A DNA stretch of 64,000 bases from Leuconostoc palmae. Lineage in GTDB: Bacteria; Bacillota; Bacilli; Lactobacillales; Lactobacillaceae. Below the pieces are notes generated by a model. It had not been told where the DNA came from. It saw nothing but the letters and a program-made list of their open reading frames with translations, and did not search any database. Position 1 is the first letter of the stretch. Every line of letters begins with the position of its first letter. Position numbers and translations under genes: made by a program. Below are positions 35,982 through 44,746 of the stretch, in pieces. The stretch spans positions 186,001-250,000 of the forward strand of contig NZ_BPKZ01000001.1 in the NCBI RefSeq assembly GCF_019656075.1, in the 5' to 3' direction.

Positions 35982-36476
35982 AATCAGTTCCCTCTTCTCT
36001 TAAAATTTATATTAATAACTAAATAAACTGTTATATGTTAGTTTACCTTTTTTATTCAGATTAACAAGGACTATATAAGTCCTCACAAACAATTGTTCGA
36101 GATAATTCAATAACAACAAGAATCTAGCATACGAATTTTTTTAAAATTTCACAAACTATTCTAACGAACGTTAAAAACCTTGATAAATCAACCTTTTTAA
36201 CGATTTTTAACAAATGAAATTTGTACCATAATTTTATAAAAGTTCTTCAAAAGCTTTAAAATCAACTTTTTTTCAAAGATCCCTTAATTAATTAATTTCA
36301 GTTAAACGAAAATATGTTCGCTTTTTATTCAACAGAACTAATATTATTTTTATAAAGTTCGTTATATATAATAAAAAAGTTAGGATTTCAATAATTATTT
36401 CATACAATGTACTATTAATGTGCTATTTTCTGGTATAATAGCCGATAGTTATAATTAAGAAAAGAGGTTTACGATT
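35982..36476. other. 495-bp AT-rich divergent intergenic region
   Basis: No gene seen. It contains two palindromes near nrdH (36025-36083), a hairpin with CGTTAAAAA (36169-36177) and TTTTTAACG (36194-36202) enclosing TTGAT/ATCAA, and a TGGTATAAT extended -10 about 35 bp before the plus-strand CBS gene. The rest is featureless to the eye. Confidence 0.6.
36025..36083. promoter_or_regulatory. Two palindromes upstream of nrdH (candidate NrdR-like operator)
   Basis: Site 1 (36025-36044) has AAACT/AGTTT flanking a TTATAT core. Site 2 (36067-36083) is perfect, AGGACT-ATATA-AGTCCT. Centres are about 40 bp apart, near four helical turns. Their ACT...ATATA...AGT shape resembles NrdR boxes, though neither matches the consensus exactly. 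Confidence 0.4.
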
Positions 36477-37880
36477 TTGGATTCTGGTCCGTCTATGTTC
36501 CTTAACTTTTTCATCATTGTTTTGGTTCTATTACTTGCTATTTTATTTACTTTGACAGAATATTCTTTGGTTAAAGTACGTTTGAGTGCACTTCGTGATT
36601 TGCAAGAAAAACGTGACAAACCTTCACGAAATATTGACAATGCCATCCATATGGTAACGCATTTAACTGAATATTTGTCCACAGCACAAGTAGGTATTAC
36701 TTTGACGAGTCTTATCTTAGGTTGGATTGGTGAGGAAACAGTTGCCGAAATTATTTTAGGTACTGGTATGTTACCAGCAGAATATGCTCGCGTTGTGTCA
36801 TCTGTTTCCGCCATGATTATATTTACAATTGTGCATGCCGTCTTTACTGATTTAGTACCTAAAAACATCGCAATTGAATCACCTGTTAAAGTTTTATTGT
36901 TCATTGTTCGTCCAGTTAGATTTTTCCATATCGCGCTTTTCCCAATGATATGGTCGTTAGATCATCTATCAAACTTTATTACTCATTTGTTGGGTTTCCG
37001 CACTGATGGTGAGGAAGATATTTATTCTCAAACAGAAATTTTATCTCTTTCAAAGAATGCCGCTGCTGCTGGTGAATTAGATGAAGAAGATCTGACTTTC
37101 ATGCAGCGTGCTTTTGAAATGAATGATAAAGTCGCGGTAGATATCATGATTGATCGAACATCAATGACAGCAATTGATGTTAAAACAACAATTGCTGATG
37201 CGCTCAACTTATATTTGCAAGAACGCTACTCACGTTTCCCAGTAATCGCTGATAACGATAAAGATAAAGTTTTGGGATATGTGTTTAACTACGATTTGGT
37301 TCGCCAAGCCCGCATTAATGATACAGACTCTGTTTCAAAAATTATGCGTGACATTCCTGCGGTACCAGAAAACATGGATTTGCATGATGTGATGGACGAA
37401 ATGATTATTAAACGTTCCCCTATTGCGATTGTTGTTGACGAATACGGTGGTACAAGTGGGCTTATTACCGATAAAGATATTTATGAAGAATTATTTGGTA
37501 CTGTTAGAGATGAAATAGATGATGTCTCAGATGATTATATTAAAAAATTAGGGGATCACCGCTATAAAGTTTCTGGTAAAATGACGCTTTACGATTTCGA
37601 GCGATACTTTAATCAAAATATTAAAGAGCTGGAAGAAGATGATGCTGTTACACTAACTGGTTATGTCTTGAATCATGATCCCGAATTTAGAGCTGGTGAT
37701 ACCATGAAAGTAGCTAACTTTAGGTTTACCGCACTAGATTACGACAACGCTTATATTTCGGAATTTATTGTGCAAGCCTCTCCTACACCTCGTCAAGATC
37801 GTAATAATAATGGTATTTTTGACGAAGATGAAGTCGCACAAACAACAGAGGAAACAACTGAAAGTACTATCACAAACTAA
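36477..37880 (+). CDS. CNNM/CorC-type membrane protein (HlyC family)
   Basis: 467 residues: a DUF21/CNNM membrane domain (about 1-200, three to four TM segments), two CBS repeats (about 215-345, containing RFPVIADND and IAIVVDEYGGTSGLIT) and a CorC_HlyC domain. Family members are linked to magnesium or cobalt efflux. TTG start nine bases after AGAGG; an ATG six codons on is an alternative. The last 25 residues are acidic and Thr-rich. Confidence 0.88.
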   Translation: MDSGPSMFLNFFIIVLVLLLAILFTLTEYSLVKVRLSALRDLQEKRDKPSRNIDNAIHMVTHLTEYLSTAQVGITLTSLILGWIGEETVAEIILGTGMLPAEYARVVSSVSAMIIFTIVHAVFTDLVPKNIAIESPVKVLLFIVRPVRFFHIALFPMIWSLDHLSNFITHLLGFRTDGEEDIYSQTEILSLSKNAAAAGELDEEDLTFMQRAFEMNDKVAVDIMIDRTSMTAIDVKTTIADALNLYLQERYSRFPVIADNDKDKVLGYVFNYDLVRQARINDTDSVSKIMRDIPAVPENMDLHDVMDEMIIKRSPIAIVVDEYGGTSGLITDKDIYEELFGTVRDEIDDVSDDYIKKLGDHRYKVSGKMTLYDFERYFNQNIKELEEDDAVTLTGYVLNHDPEFRAGDTMKVANFRFTALDYDNAYISEFIVQASPTPRQDRNNNGIFDEDEVAQTTEETTESTITN

Positions 37881-37906
37881 GAAACCGTATATGCGGTTTT
37901 TTTTAG
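37881..37906 (+). terminator. Terminator of the CBS/CorC gene
   Basis: AAACCG-TATATG-CGGTTT followed by Ts. Confidence 0.85.
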
Positions 37907-37948
37907 TATATTCATAAAATAAATGTTAAAATCGAGGTAATAATAAAT

Positions 37949-37992
37949 AGGAGGTTTGTACGCATTAATTCAATAATACGTACAATTTATTT
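37949..37992 (+). promoter_or_regulatory. SD with hairpin spacer before the histidine phosphatase gene
   Basis: AGGAGG lies at 37949-37954 and the ATG at 37993, 38 nt later. In between TTGTACG (37956-37962) pairs perfectly with CGTACAA (37979-37985), loop 16 nt. Folding would leave one base on the SD side and seven on the AUG side, a normal effective spacing of eight. No other in-frame start exists between the SD and this ATG. Confidence 0.65.
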
Positions 37993-38658
37993 ATGGCAAT
38001 CAACTTATATATTGTTAGACATGGTGAGACTTACTTTAATTTTTTACATCGCTTTCAAGGATGGTCAGATGCACCACTAACACCTAAAGGTATCGAACAT
38101 GGCAACCAAGCTGGTAAACGATTAGCCAATATTCATTTTGATGGTGCCTATTCTTCAGATTTAACACGTGCTATCCACACAGCCAAATACATTTTACAAC
38201 AAAATAATGCTAATTCACCACTTGAACCAAAACAAGTATTTGATTTTAGAGAGCAATTTTTTGGATCATTTGAAGGTGTCAACGGTGAAACGGTTGCCAC
38301 AACCTTACAAGCATATAAAGCAGAACAATTTAACGATTACACTGATTTAATAACACAATTTGGTATGGCAACTGCAATGAACACCATTGCTGAAGCTGAT
38401 CCTTATCATTTCTCTGAAAATGATAGTAAATGGTGGCAACGTGTTTCGCAGGGAATAGAGTCAATTCGTAGCCAACATAAAGATGGTGATAATGTTTTAA
38501 TTGTGTCGCATGGTACTACAATCAGAGGTATTGCTGAAAAATTAGGACGCCATGATTTGGCAAGTCAACCCGTTAAAAATGGTGGGTTAATGATTCTAGA
38601 ATTATCACATGATAAAGACCAAATCACACTATTCAACGACGATCAAACTGTATTTTAG
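37993..38658 (+). CDS. Histidine phosphatase superfamily protein
   Basis: 221 residues. Catalytic LYIVRHGETYFN (Arg9, His10), YSSDLTRAIHTA and the second His in LIVSHGTTIRG. Resembles PhoE-type broad phosphatases rather than phosphoglycerate mutase, so the substrate is unknown. The strand-1 motif begins at residue 5, which fixes the start despite the distant SD. Confidence 0.88.
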   Translation: MAINLYIVRHGETYFNFLHRFQGWSDAPLTPKGIEHGNQAGKRLANIHFDGAYSSDLTRAIHTAKYILQQNNANSPLEPKQVFDFREQFFGSFEGVNGETVATTLQAYKAEQFNDYTDLITQFGMATAMNTIAEADPYHFSENDSKWWQRVSQGIESIRSQHKDGDNVLIVSHGTTIRGIAEKLGRHDLASQPVKNGGLMILELSHDKDQITLFNDDQTVF

Positions 38659-38873
38659 ACAAGCATAATATTGGACATTACTACTATAACCTGTTAAAAT
38701 TAACAAATTATAATGAAGGAAGTAAAGTGACTTGTCAAAAAAATTTTAAGATTTCACATACAAAAATAGTTATTTTTTTGTATGATTTCTTGAGATTGGT
38801 TTGACATTTTACTTTCGTTCAGTCAGTTAAAATGCCACCAGTCTCACTATGAAAAGACTAGAGGTATTTTTTT
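38659..38873 (+). promoter_or_regulatory. hflX leader with possible leader peptide and terminal hairpin
   Basis: TATAAT (38709-38714) may start transcription. GGAAG then GTG at 38727 opens a 25-codon frame ending TGA (38804). It spans a hairpin of CATACAAAAA and TTTTTTTGTATG (38757-38784). A second hairpin (38831-38866; ATGCC...AGTCT pairs with AGACTAGAGGTAT, two mismatches) runs into seven Ts that touch the hflX ATG and contains its SD AGAGG. The arrangement resembles translation-controlled attenuation; promoter and peptide are inference. Confidence 0.5.
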
Positions 38874-40172
38874 ATGACCGAACAACGTATTATTAACGAT
38901 AAAAAACGTAGTGTATTTTTAATTGGTTTAACTAATTCTAGAACAAACATTGATTACGAGTTAGAGGAACTTGCGAACTTAGCAAAAGCTAACAATTTAA
39001 TACCACAAGAAATTTTTTCTCAAAAATTAGAAAGACCAAATCCTGCAACTTATTTTGGTAAAGGAAAAGTCGAAGAACTTGCTGAATTAAGCAAAACATA
39101 CGATGTTGATATGATTATTGCAAATGATGAATTGTCTCCATCTCAAATTAGAAATCTAGAAAAGTTAACCAATACCACTGTTTTAGATCGAACAGGGTTA
39201 ATTCTAGACATTTTTGCACAACGCGCGCAAACTAAAACTGCTAAACTACAAGTTCAACTGGCACGCTTACAATATCAGCTACCACGTTTAAGAACAAGTA
39301 TGTCTATCAGTTTAGATCAGCAGACTGGCGCCGGAGGTGGCGGATTCACCTCTCGTGGATCAGGAGAAACAAAGTTAGAAGAATCTCGGCGTCGTATTAC
39401 TTCTCAAATGGTTCATATTCGCCAAGAGCTTGCAGAACTATCAAAAGGAGATAACACGCGCGCTTTACGCAGACAAACGAATAACTTAGCTAGTGTTGCT
39501 TTGGTCGGGTATACTAACGCCGGCAAATCAACGCTAATGAATCGTTTACTCAATAGATTTGGTATTGGTTCTGAGACATCATCTACTAAACAAGTCTTCG
39601 AAAAAGACATGCTATTTGCCACATTGAATACCACTGTTAGACAGTTAACACTCCCTGATAAAAAGCAGTTCTTATTGAGCGATACTGTCGGTTTTGTCTC
39701 TAAATTGCCTCATAACCTTGTAGCTGCATTTAAATCAACTTTACAAGAAGCATCTCAAGCTGATTTACTATTGCAAGTCGTTGATATTTCTGATGAACAT
39801 TACAAAGAAATGATGGCTACTACTGAGCAAACATTATCAGAAATTGGTGTAACCGATATTCCTATGATTACAATATATAATAAGGCTGATAAAGCAGAGT
39901 TGAACTATCCTGATATTTCTGGCGAAAATACTATCACACTATCGGCATACGATGAAGCCTCGCAAGACGCACTAATCGAACTAATCAAAAAACAAATTTT
40001 TAATGATACAGAAATTGTTAATCTTCATATTCCTTTTGATAAAGGTGATGTCCAAGCAAAATTAGCCGCTAATCATACTTTCATTGAGGAAAACTATGAT
40101 ACATCTGGTACATTATTAACAATTGAATTATCCAAATTAGAACGTGAACTTTTTAAAAAGTATATTCTATAA
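38874..40172 (+). CDS. hflX: GTPase HflX
   Basis: 432 residues: N-terminal ATP-binding HflX domain (PATYFGKGKVEEL, NDELSPSQIRNLE), a helical linker with RGSGETKLEESRRRI, then a G domain with G1 GYTNAGKST, G3 DTVGF, G4 NKAD. Splits stalled 70S ribosomes under heat or antibiotic stress. SD AGAGG nine bases before ATG lies within a leader hairpin. Confidence 0.95.
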   Translation: MTEQRIINDKKRSVFLIGLTNSRTNIDYELEELANLAKANNLIPQEIFSQKLERPNPATYFGKGKVEELAELSKTYDVDMIIANDELSPSQIRNLEKLTNTTVLDRTGLILDIFAQRAQTKTAKLQVQLARLQYQLPRLRTSMSISLDQQTGAGGGGFTSRGSGETKLEESRRRITSQMVHIRQELAELSKGDNTRALRRQTNNLASVALVGYTNAGKSTLMNRLLNRFGIGSETSSTKQVFEKDMLFATLNTTVRQLTLPDKKQFLLSDTVGFVSKLPHNLVAAFKSTLQEASQADLLLQVVDISDEHYKEMMATTEQTLSEIGVTDIPMITIYNKADKAELNYPDISGENTITLSAYDEASQDALIELIKKQIFNDTEIVNLHIPFDKGDVQAKLAANHTFIEENYDTSGTLLTIELSKLERELFKKYIL

Positions 40173-40210
40173 AAAAACAAGAAACTTAATACTAAGTTTC
40201 TTGTTTTTTA
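40171..40210 (+). terminator. Terminator of hflX
   Basis: AAAAACAAGAAACTTA and TAAGTTTCTTGTTTTT arms with a short loop; T-tract on the plus strand. Confidence 0.92.
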
Positions 40211-40224
40211 TTAAGCATCACAAC

Positions 40225-40262
40225 AAAAAGGCAATTAATACCCAGGTATTAATTGCCTTTTT
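40225..40262 (-). terminator. Terminator of rpsI
   Basis: AAAAAGGCAATTAATACC and GGTATTAATTGCCTTTTT arms with a 2-nt centre, about 25 bp beyond the rpsI stop; T-tract also on the minus strand. Confidence 0.9.
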
Positions 40263-40287
40263 AGCATAATAATATTTTTTAAAAATA

Positions 40288-40683
40288 TTAACGCTTTGAG
40301 AATTGTGATGCCTTACGGGCTTTCTTCAAACCTGGCTTCTTACGTTCCTTCATACGTGAGTCACGAGTCAACAAACCTGCTGCCTTCAATGCTGCACGGA
40401 AATCAGGATCTACTGTCAACAACGCGCGGGCGATACCGTGACGTGTTGCACCAGCTTGACCAGAATAACCACCACCAATAACATTAACTAATACATCGTA
40501 GTTACCCAATGTTTCAGTTGCGTTAAATGGTTGCAAAACAACTTCACGCAAGTTAGCAAAAGGAATATATTCTTCGATTGACTTGCCGTTCATTGTGATT
40601 TGACCATTACCTGGAACCAAACGCACACGAGCAACTGAGTTCTTACGACGGCCTGTGCCGGCATATTGTACTGCTGTAGCCAT
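40288..40683 (-). CDS. rpsI: Ribosomal protein S9
   Basis: 131 residues. [14 protein letters not shown] at the N terminus and the basic C-terminal tail [12 protein letters not shown], whose last Lys-Arg contacts P-site tRNA. Pairs with rplM 18 bp upstream. Confidence 0.98.
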   Translation of the reverse strand: MATAVQYAGTGRRKNSVARVRLVPGNGQITMNGKSIEEYIPFANLREVVLQPFNATETLGNYDVLVNVIGGGYSGQAGATRHGIARALLTVDPDFRAALKAAGLLTRDSRMKERKKPGLKKARKASQFSKR

Positions 40684-40701
40684 AATTTAGATTCTCCTTT
40701 C

Positions 40702-41145
40702 TTAAACCAACTTGTTGATGTCAAGTACTTCAGGTTGTTGTGCAGTATGTGCATGTTCTGCACCTGCATATACGTGCAAGTTTAAACCTTGCTTACGTCC
40801 CAAAGTGTTCTTTGGCAACATACCGTGGATTGATAATTCAAGCAACTTTTCAGGGTTGAATTCACGATAGTTTCCAGCTGTGCGAGCCTTCAAACCACCT
40901 GGGTGGTTTGAGTGATGGTAATAAACTTTATCAGTGGCTTTCTTACCAGTCAATTTAACTTCGCTTGCATTAATGATAATTACATGGTCACCCATGTCAA
41001 CGTTTGGTGTAAACGTTGGCTTGTTCTTACCACGCAAAATTGAAGCAACTACTGTTGACAAACGTCCCAAAACGACGTCTTTGGCATCAATAATATACCA
41101 CTTCTTTTCGATTTCACCTGGTTTTGCTAAAAATGTTGTACGCAT
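40702..41145 (-). CDS. rplM: Ribosomal protein L13
   Basis: 147 residues, containing [28 protein letters not shown] and MLPKNTLGR. Early 50S assembly protein. Preceded by a structured leader and its own promoter although truA and ecf genes lie immediately upstream. Confidence 0.98.
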   Translation of the reverse strand: MRTTFLAKPGEIEKKWYIIDAKDVVLGRLSTVVASILRGKNKPTFTPNVDMGDHVIIINASEVKLTGKKATDKVYYHHSNHPGGLKARTAGNYREFNPEKLLELSIHGMLPKNTLGRKQGLNLHVYAGAEHAHTAQQPEVLDINKLV

Positions 41146-41164
41146 GTTGCGCTCCTTTGATTAG

Positions 41165-41236
41165 TTGTTTACAAACATAGCCGTTCCTTGCTATGCAATT
41201 ACAATAAGTTTCCGGGGCTTATCGTGAGGTAAACAA
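41165..41236 (-). ncRNA. Ribosomal protein L13 leader
   Basis: The transcript folds as a three-way junction: UUGUUUAC (41236-41229) with GUAAACAA (41172-41165), enclosing AUAAG/CUUAU and CAUAGC/GCUAUG hairpins. Location directly before rplM matches the L13 leader class of Firmicutes. Fold read by eye. Confidence 0.7.
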
Positions 41237-41247
41237 TACCGTGTATT

Positions 41248-41276
41248 ATCTTACCTAAAATAAGCAATAATGTCAA
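41248..41276 (-). promoter_or_regulatory. Promoter of rplM-rpsI
   Basis: TTGACA (41271-41276), 17-bp spacer, TAAGAT (41248-41253) on the minus strand. Confidence 0.75.
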
Positions 41277-41291
41277 TGGGTTTAATCAAAT

Positions 41292-42080
41292 TTATCGTTT
41301 TAGCAAAGAGATTTCATCATAAAAAATCTCATCCAAATATAATCCACTTGCTGGTGCTGTGAATCGCGCTTGTTCTCTATCTTTAACAGCAATTAAACGT
41401 TGGATATCATGAACATCCCGACGTTCATTGCCTATTTCTAGCAAAACACCAACCATAATACGAATTTGATTATACAAAAAGGCATTGCCCTCAAAGATGA
41501 AAATTAATTCATCTTCCTTTTCATCTTGTATTAACTCTGCTCGAGTAATTGTGCGAATTGTTGTCATAGTTTGATTTCCAGAAGCTGCAAAACTTGCGAA
41601 ATCATGCTCCCCTATTAAATCGGGTAAAGCTTCTTTGATTCGATCAATATTTAAGCGCCACTGAAAATGTCCAGTATAGTGACGTTTAAATGGATCTGTA
41701 AAATCTTGGGTTGATACTCGATAAAAATAACGTTTTGCATGCGTATTAAACCTTGCATGAAATGCATCTGACACCTTAAATACTTTTTTAACCATAATGT
41801 CTCTCGGTAATAATGTATTTAATCCTTTTCTAACACCATCTTCATGTATGTCAAATGGCAAATCAAAGTGAACGACTTGTCCATTTGCATGAACCCCAGT
41901 GTCAGTACGAGAAGCCCCGACTACTTTGATAGCAGGAACAGGGTTTTTAGCCATTTGATTGACCGCACGTATTAGTTCTCCCTGTACTGTTCTATCACGC
42001 TCGACTCCTTGTTTGGTCTGGATTTGAAATCCATAAAAATCAGAGCCGTCATATGAAACAATGGCCTTGTATCGTGGCAT
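41292..42080 (-). CDS. truA: tRNA pseudouridine(38-40) synthase TruA
   Basis: 262 residues. Catalytic Asp in ASRTDTGVHANGQVVHF; YRYRV-like RYFYRVSTQ and the C-terminal RITRAELI and NAFLYNQIRIMVG are typical. Ends the ecfA1-ecfA2-ecfT-truA unit. AAGGAG lies 13 bases before the ATG. Confidence 0.95.
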   Translation of the reverse strand: MPRYKAIVSYDGSDFYGFQIQTKQGVERDRTVQGELIRAVNQMAKNPVPAIKVVGASRTDTGVHANGQVVHFDLPFDIHEDGVRKGLNTLLPRDIMVKKVFKVSDAFHARFNTHAKRYFYRVSTQDFTDPFKRHYTGHFQWRLNIDRIKEALPDLIGEHDFASFAASGNQTMTTIRTITRAELIQDEKEDELIFIFEGNAFLYNQIRIMVGVLLEIGNERRDVHDIQRLIAVKDREQARFTAPASGLYLDEIFYDEISLLKR

Positions 42081-42110
42081 AAGCGTTAACTATCTCCTTA
42101 CTACGTATAA

Positions 42111-42911
42111 CTATGATATTAATTTAATACCTATAAAAATTACGGTAAACACACCTAAACAACCAAAAGCAAAGTAATCGACTCGATTGTATTTTAAAAC
42201 ACGATACTTAGTTCTTTGTACAGCATCTTTAAAACCACGAACTTCCATAGCATTTGCTAAATCAAGTGCACGCTGTAAGGCACCAATGAACAGCGGTATC
42301 AATAGCGGTATAATAGCTTTTGCTCGCTTAATAGGTCCGCCACTTGAAAAGCTCATGCCTCGTGATTTTTGCGCATTCATAATTTTTTGTGTTTCATCCA
42401 TTAACAACGGCACAAATCTCAGTGCAATAGATAACATTAACGCTAGCTCAGCTACTGGTACTCGTATTTTTTTTAAAGGCTTTAGTAACGATTCAATGGC
42501 ATTGGCAATGCTTGTGGGTGGTGTTGTCAACGTTAAAATAGTAGACATCAGAATGATTAAAATGAAACGAATCATAACATACACAGCATTGACAACGCCT
42601 GTTGTTGTAATTTGAAGTGGCCCAATTTTTAAAAGTGTTGGTGTCCCAGGTGTAAACAATAATTGCAGAACAACCGTAAATAAAATCAAACAAAAAATAG
42701 GTTTTAACCCATCCCAATATAATTTCAATGGCTGGCTTGTTAGCTTAATACTAGCAAAAATAAAAATAGCTGCCCATAAATAAGTTTGCCAACTATCAGC
42801 CCACAGCATCACAAAAATATAGACAAAAGTCGCAATCATTTTTGTTCTTGGATCCAGTCTGTGAATGAATGACTCACCCGGAATAAAGCGACCAATCATA
42901 ATGTTATTCAT
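42111..42911 (-). CDS. ecfT: Energy-coupling factor transporter transmembrane protein EcfT
   Basis: 266 residues, N-terminal [14 protein letters not shown], about five to six membrane segments and the two coupling Ala-Arg-Gly helices seen as AQKSRGM and AMEVRGF, which contact the ATPases. ATG seven bases after AAGGAG, overlapping the ecfA2 stop by eight bases. Shared scaffold for vitamin-specific S components located elsewhere. Confidence 0.94.
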   Translation of the reverse strand: MNNIMIGRFIPGESFIHRLDPRTKMIATFVYIFVMLWADSWQTYLWAAIFIFASIKLTSQPLKLYWDGLKPIFCLILFTVVLQLLFTPGTPTLLKIGPLQITTTGVVNAVYVMIRFILIILMSTILTLTTPPTSIANAIESLLKPLKKIRVPVAELALMLSIALRFVPLLMDETQKIMNAQKSRGMSFSSGGPIKRAKAIIPLLIPLFIGALQRALDLANAMEVRGFKDAVQRTKYRVLKYNRVDYFAFGCLGVFTVIFIGIKLIS

Positions 42912-43761
42912 GGTCAATCTCCTTATTAATTAAATCTGCTAATTCATCTACTGTTAAAGGGCGACGCGATAGTTTAATCCCTGCTTTTTCTAACTTTTCA
43001 CTAAACTGCCCTGCTTTAGGTAGATCAAGTCGCATCTCTTTAAACCAATTAATATCACGATTAAACAATTCTTGTGGTGTCGTTTCAGCTGAAACTTCGC
43101 CATCATGCATCACAATAACTTTATCAGCAACATGAATAACATGATCCATTTGATGCGAAATAAACACAACCGTTTTCCCCAATTTTTTTAGTTCCAGTAC
43201 CAAATTTAGAAGTTCTTTTTGGCCTTTAGGATCTAAACCAGCAGCTGGCTCATCCATTACAATTACTTCTGGATCACTCGCAAGTGCTCCAGCCATTGCA
43301 ACACGTCTCATTTGCCCGCCTGACAAATCAAAGGGAGATTTCATCCATAGAGATTCTGCAACACCAACACGAGTTAAAGCTTTTTCTGCTAAACTACGAG
43401 CGGCTTCTTTGTTACTACCAAAATTAAGTGGGGCATACATAACGTCTTCTATAACAGTATTAGCAAATAGTTGATTTTCTGGAAATTGAAATACCATTCC
43501 AACTTTTTGCCTAAGCGTCACCAATTCTTTTTCTTTGGTTTTAGAAGTCAACTCAAAGTCGTCTATCGTGACTTTACCACTGGTTGGCTTTAGCAATCCA
43601 TTAATGTGCTGTACTAATGTTGATTTCCCAGAACCAGTTTGCCCAATTATTGCAGTAATCGCTCCAGTTTTCATTTCCAAAGAAACATGATGTAAAACAC
43701 TTTGTGCAAGTGTTGTTCCTGCACCGTAACTAAAATTTACTTGTTCAAATTTGATAGCCAC
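42904..43761 (-). CDS. ecfA2: ECF transporter ATPase EcfA2
   Basis: 285 residues. Walker [11 protein letters not shown] loop FPENQLF, signature [13 protein letters not shown], Walker [14 protein letters not shown] loop SHQMDHV. GTG start, overlapping the ecfA1 end by 25 bases. Energises uptake of vitamins with EcfA1 and EcfT. Confidence 0.95.
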   Translation of the reverse strand: MAIKFEQVNFSYGAGTTLAQSVLHHVSLEMKTGAITAIIGQTGSGKSTLVQHINGLLKPTSGKVTIDDFELTSKTKEKELVTLRQKVGMVFQFPENQLFANTVIEDVMYAPLNFGSNKEAARSLAEKALTRVGVAESLWMKSPFDLSGGQMRRVAMAGALASDPEVIVMDEPAAGLDPKGQKELLNLVLELKKLGKTVVFISHQMDHVIHVADKVIVMHDGEVSAETTPQELFNRDINWFKEMRLDLPKAGQFSEKLEKAGIKLSRRPLTVDELADLINKEIDHE

Positions 43762-44558
43762 TGAATCAATTCTCTTTCATTTAAGTAATGTTTTGGCTTA
43801 TGTTGCAATGATGCCACAAGTTCAGCAGAAAATGGTAGTTCAAGCCCATTTTCATGTATAAGATTAGTTTGTTTAAAAACATCTTCTGGTTCACCGTCTA
43901 AAATCAACTGGCCATCATTAATCACAACGACCCGGTCAGCCAATGCTGCCTCATCCATATCATGCGTAATTGTTATTAATGTTAGTTCTGAGCCAAATTG
44001 TGCCTTGAGCAACTTTAATGTGCGCATTACCGTGTCCCTACCATCAGGGTCAAGCATTGCTGTCGCTTCATCAAGAATAATTATTTTTGGTTTGAGTGCT
44101 AGAACACTAGCCAAAGCAACTCTTTGTTTTTGACCACCAGACAATGTATGCGGTTCACGGTTTTTAAAATCTTGCATCCCAACTACAGCTAACGCTTCAT
44201 CGATTGTTTTTGCCATTTCTTTGTTAGGAATTTGTTTATTTTCTAAACCAAAAGCAACATCATCAGCAACAGTTGCTCCAACAAATTGATTATCCGGATT
44301 CTGAAATACCATGCCAATTTGTTCTCTAACATGATAAACAGTGTCTGTGGTTAGTTGTTCATCAAAAACACAAATTTTACCTGAATTAGCCACCATTAAC
44401 CCAAGGATTAATTTAGCTAGTGTTGATTTCCCAGAACCATTATGTCCTACTAATGCGACCCACTGACCTTCTTCGATAGATAAATTGAAATCTTCAAATA
44501 AAGTATGATCTTCATTATAGTTATAGTTTAAATTGTTAATTTTAATTGCTTTAGTCAT
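43737..44558 (-). CDS. ecfA1: ECF transporter ATPase EcfA1
   Basis: 273 residues. Walker A GHNGSGKST, Q loop FQNPDNQF, signature LSGGQKQRVALAS, Walker B IIILDEATAMLD, H loop THDMDEA. In other Lactobacillales this gene directly follows rplQ; here two oppositely oriented genes intervene. Confidence 0.95.
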   Translation of the reverse strand: MTKAIKINNLNYNYNEDHTLFEDFNLSIEEGQWVALVGHNGSGKSTLAKLILGLMVANSGKICVFDEQLTTDTVYHVREQIGMVFQNPDNQFVGATVADDVAFGLENKQIPNKEMAKTIDEALAVVGMQDFKNREPHTLSGGQKQRVALASVLALKPKIIILDEATAMLDPDGRDTVMRTLKLLKAQFGSELTLITITHDMDEAALADRVVVINDGQLILDGEPEDVFKQTNLIHENGLELPFSAELVASLQHKPKHYLNERELIQWLSNLNK

Positions 44559-44746
44559 TAGTCACTATTTTATCACAGGTTAACGTAATATTCTCTATTT
44601 TAGTTTATGGCATACCTTGTCAGATTTAATGTTTCTTCACAAGGATATTTTCTAGTTAACCCTTTTAAAATAAAGAATATTGGTCTATAATAAAATAGAT
44701 ATTTCACAAGAATATTAGACAATTCACAATAAGGAAGAAAATAGTC

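Noticed and set aside
36165-36205. Hairpin CGTTAAAAA...TTTTTAACG as a terminator for nrdH-divergent transcripts
   Set aside because: It lies upstream of both flanking genes, not downstream of either, and its stem is A/T-only with a 2x2 internal mismatch; reported only as part of the intergenic region.
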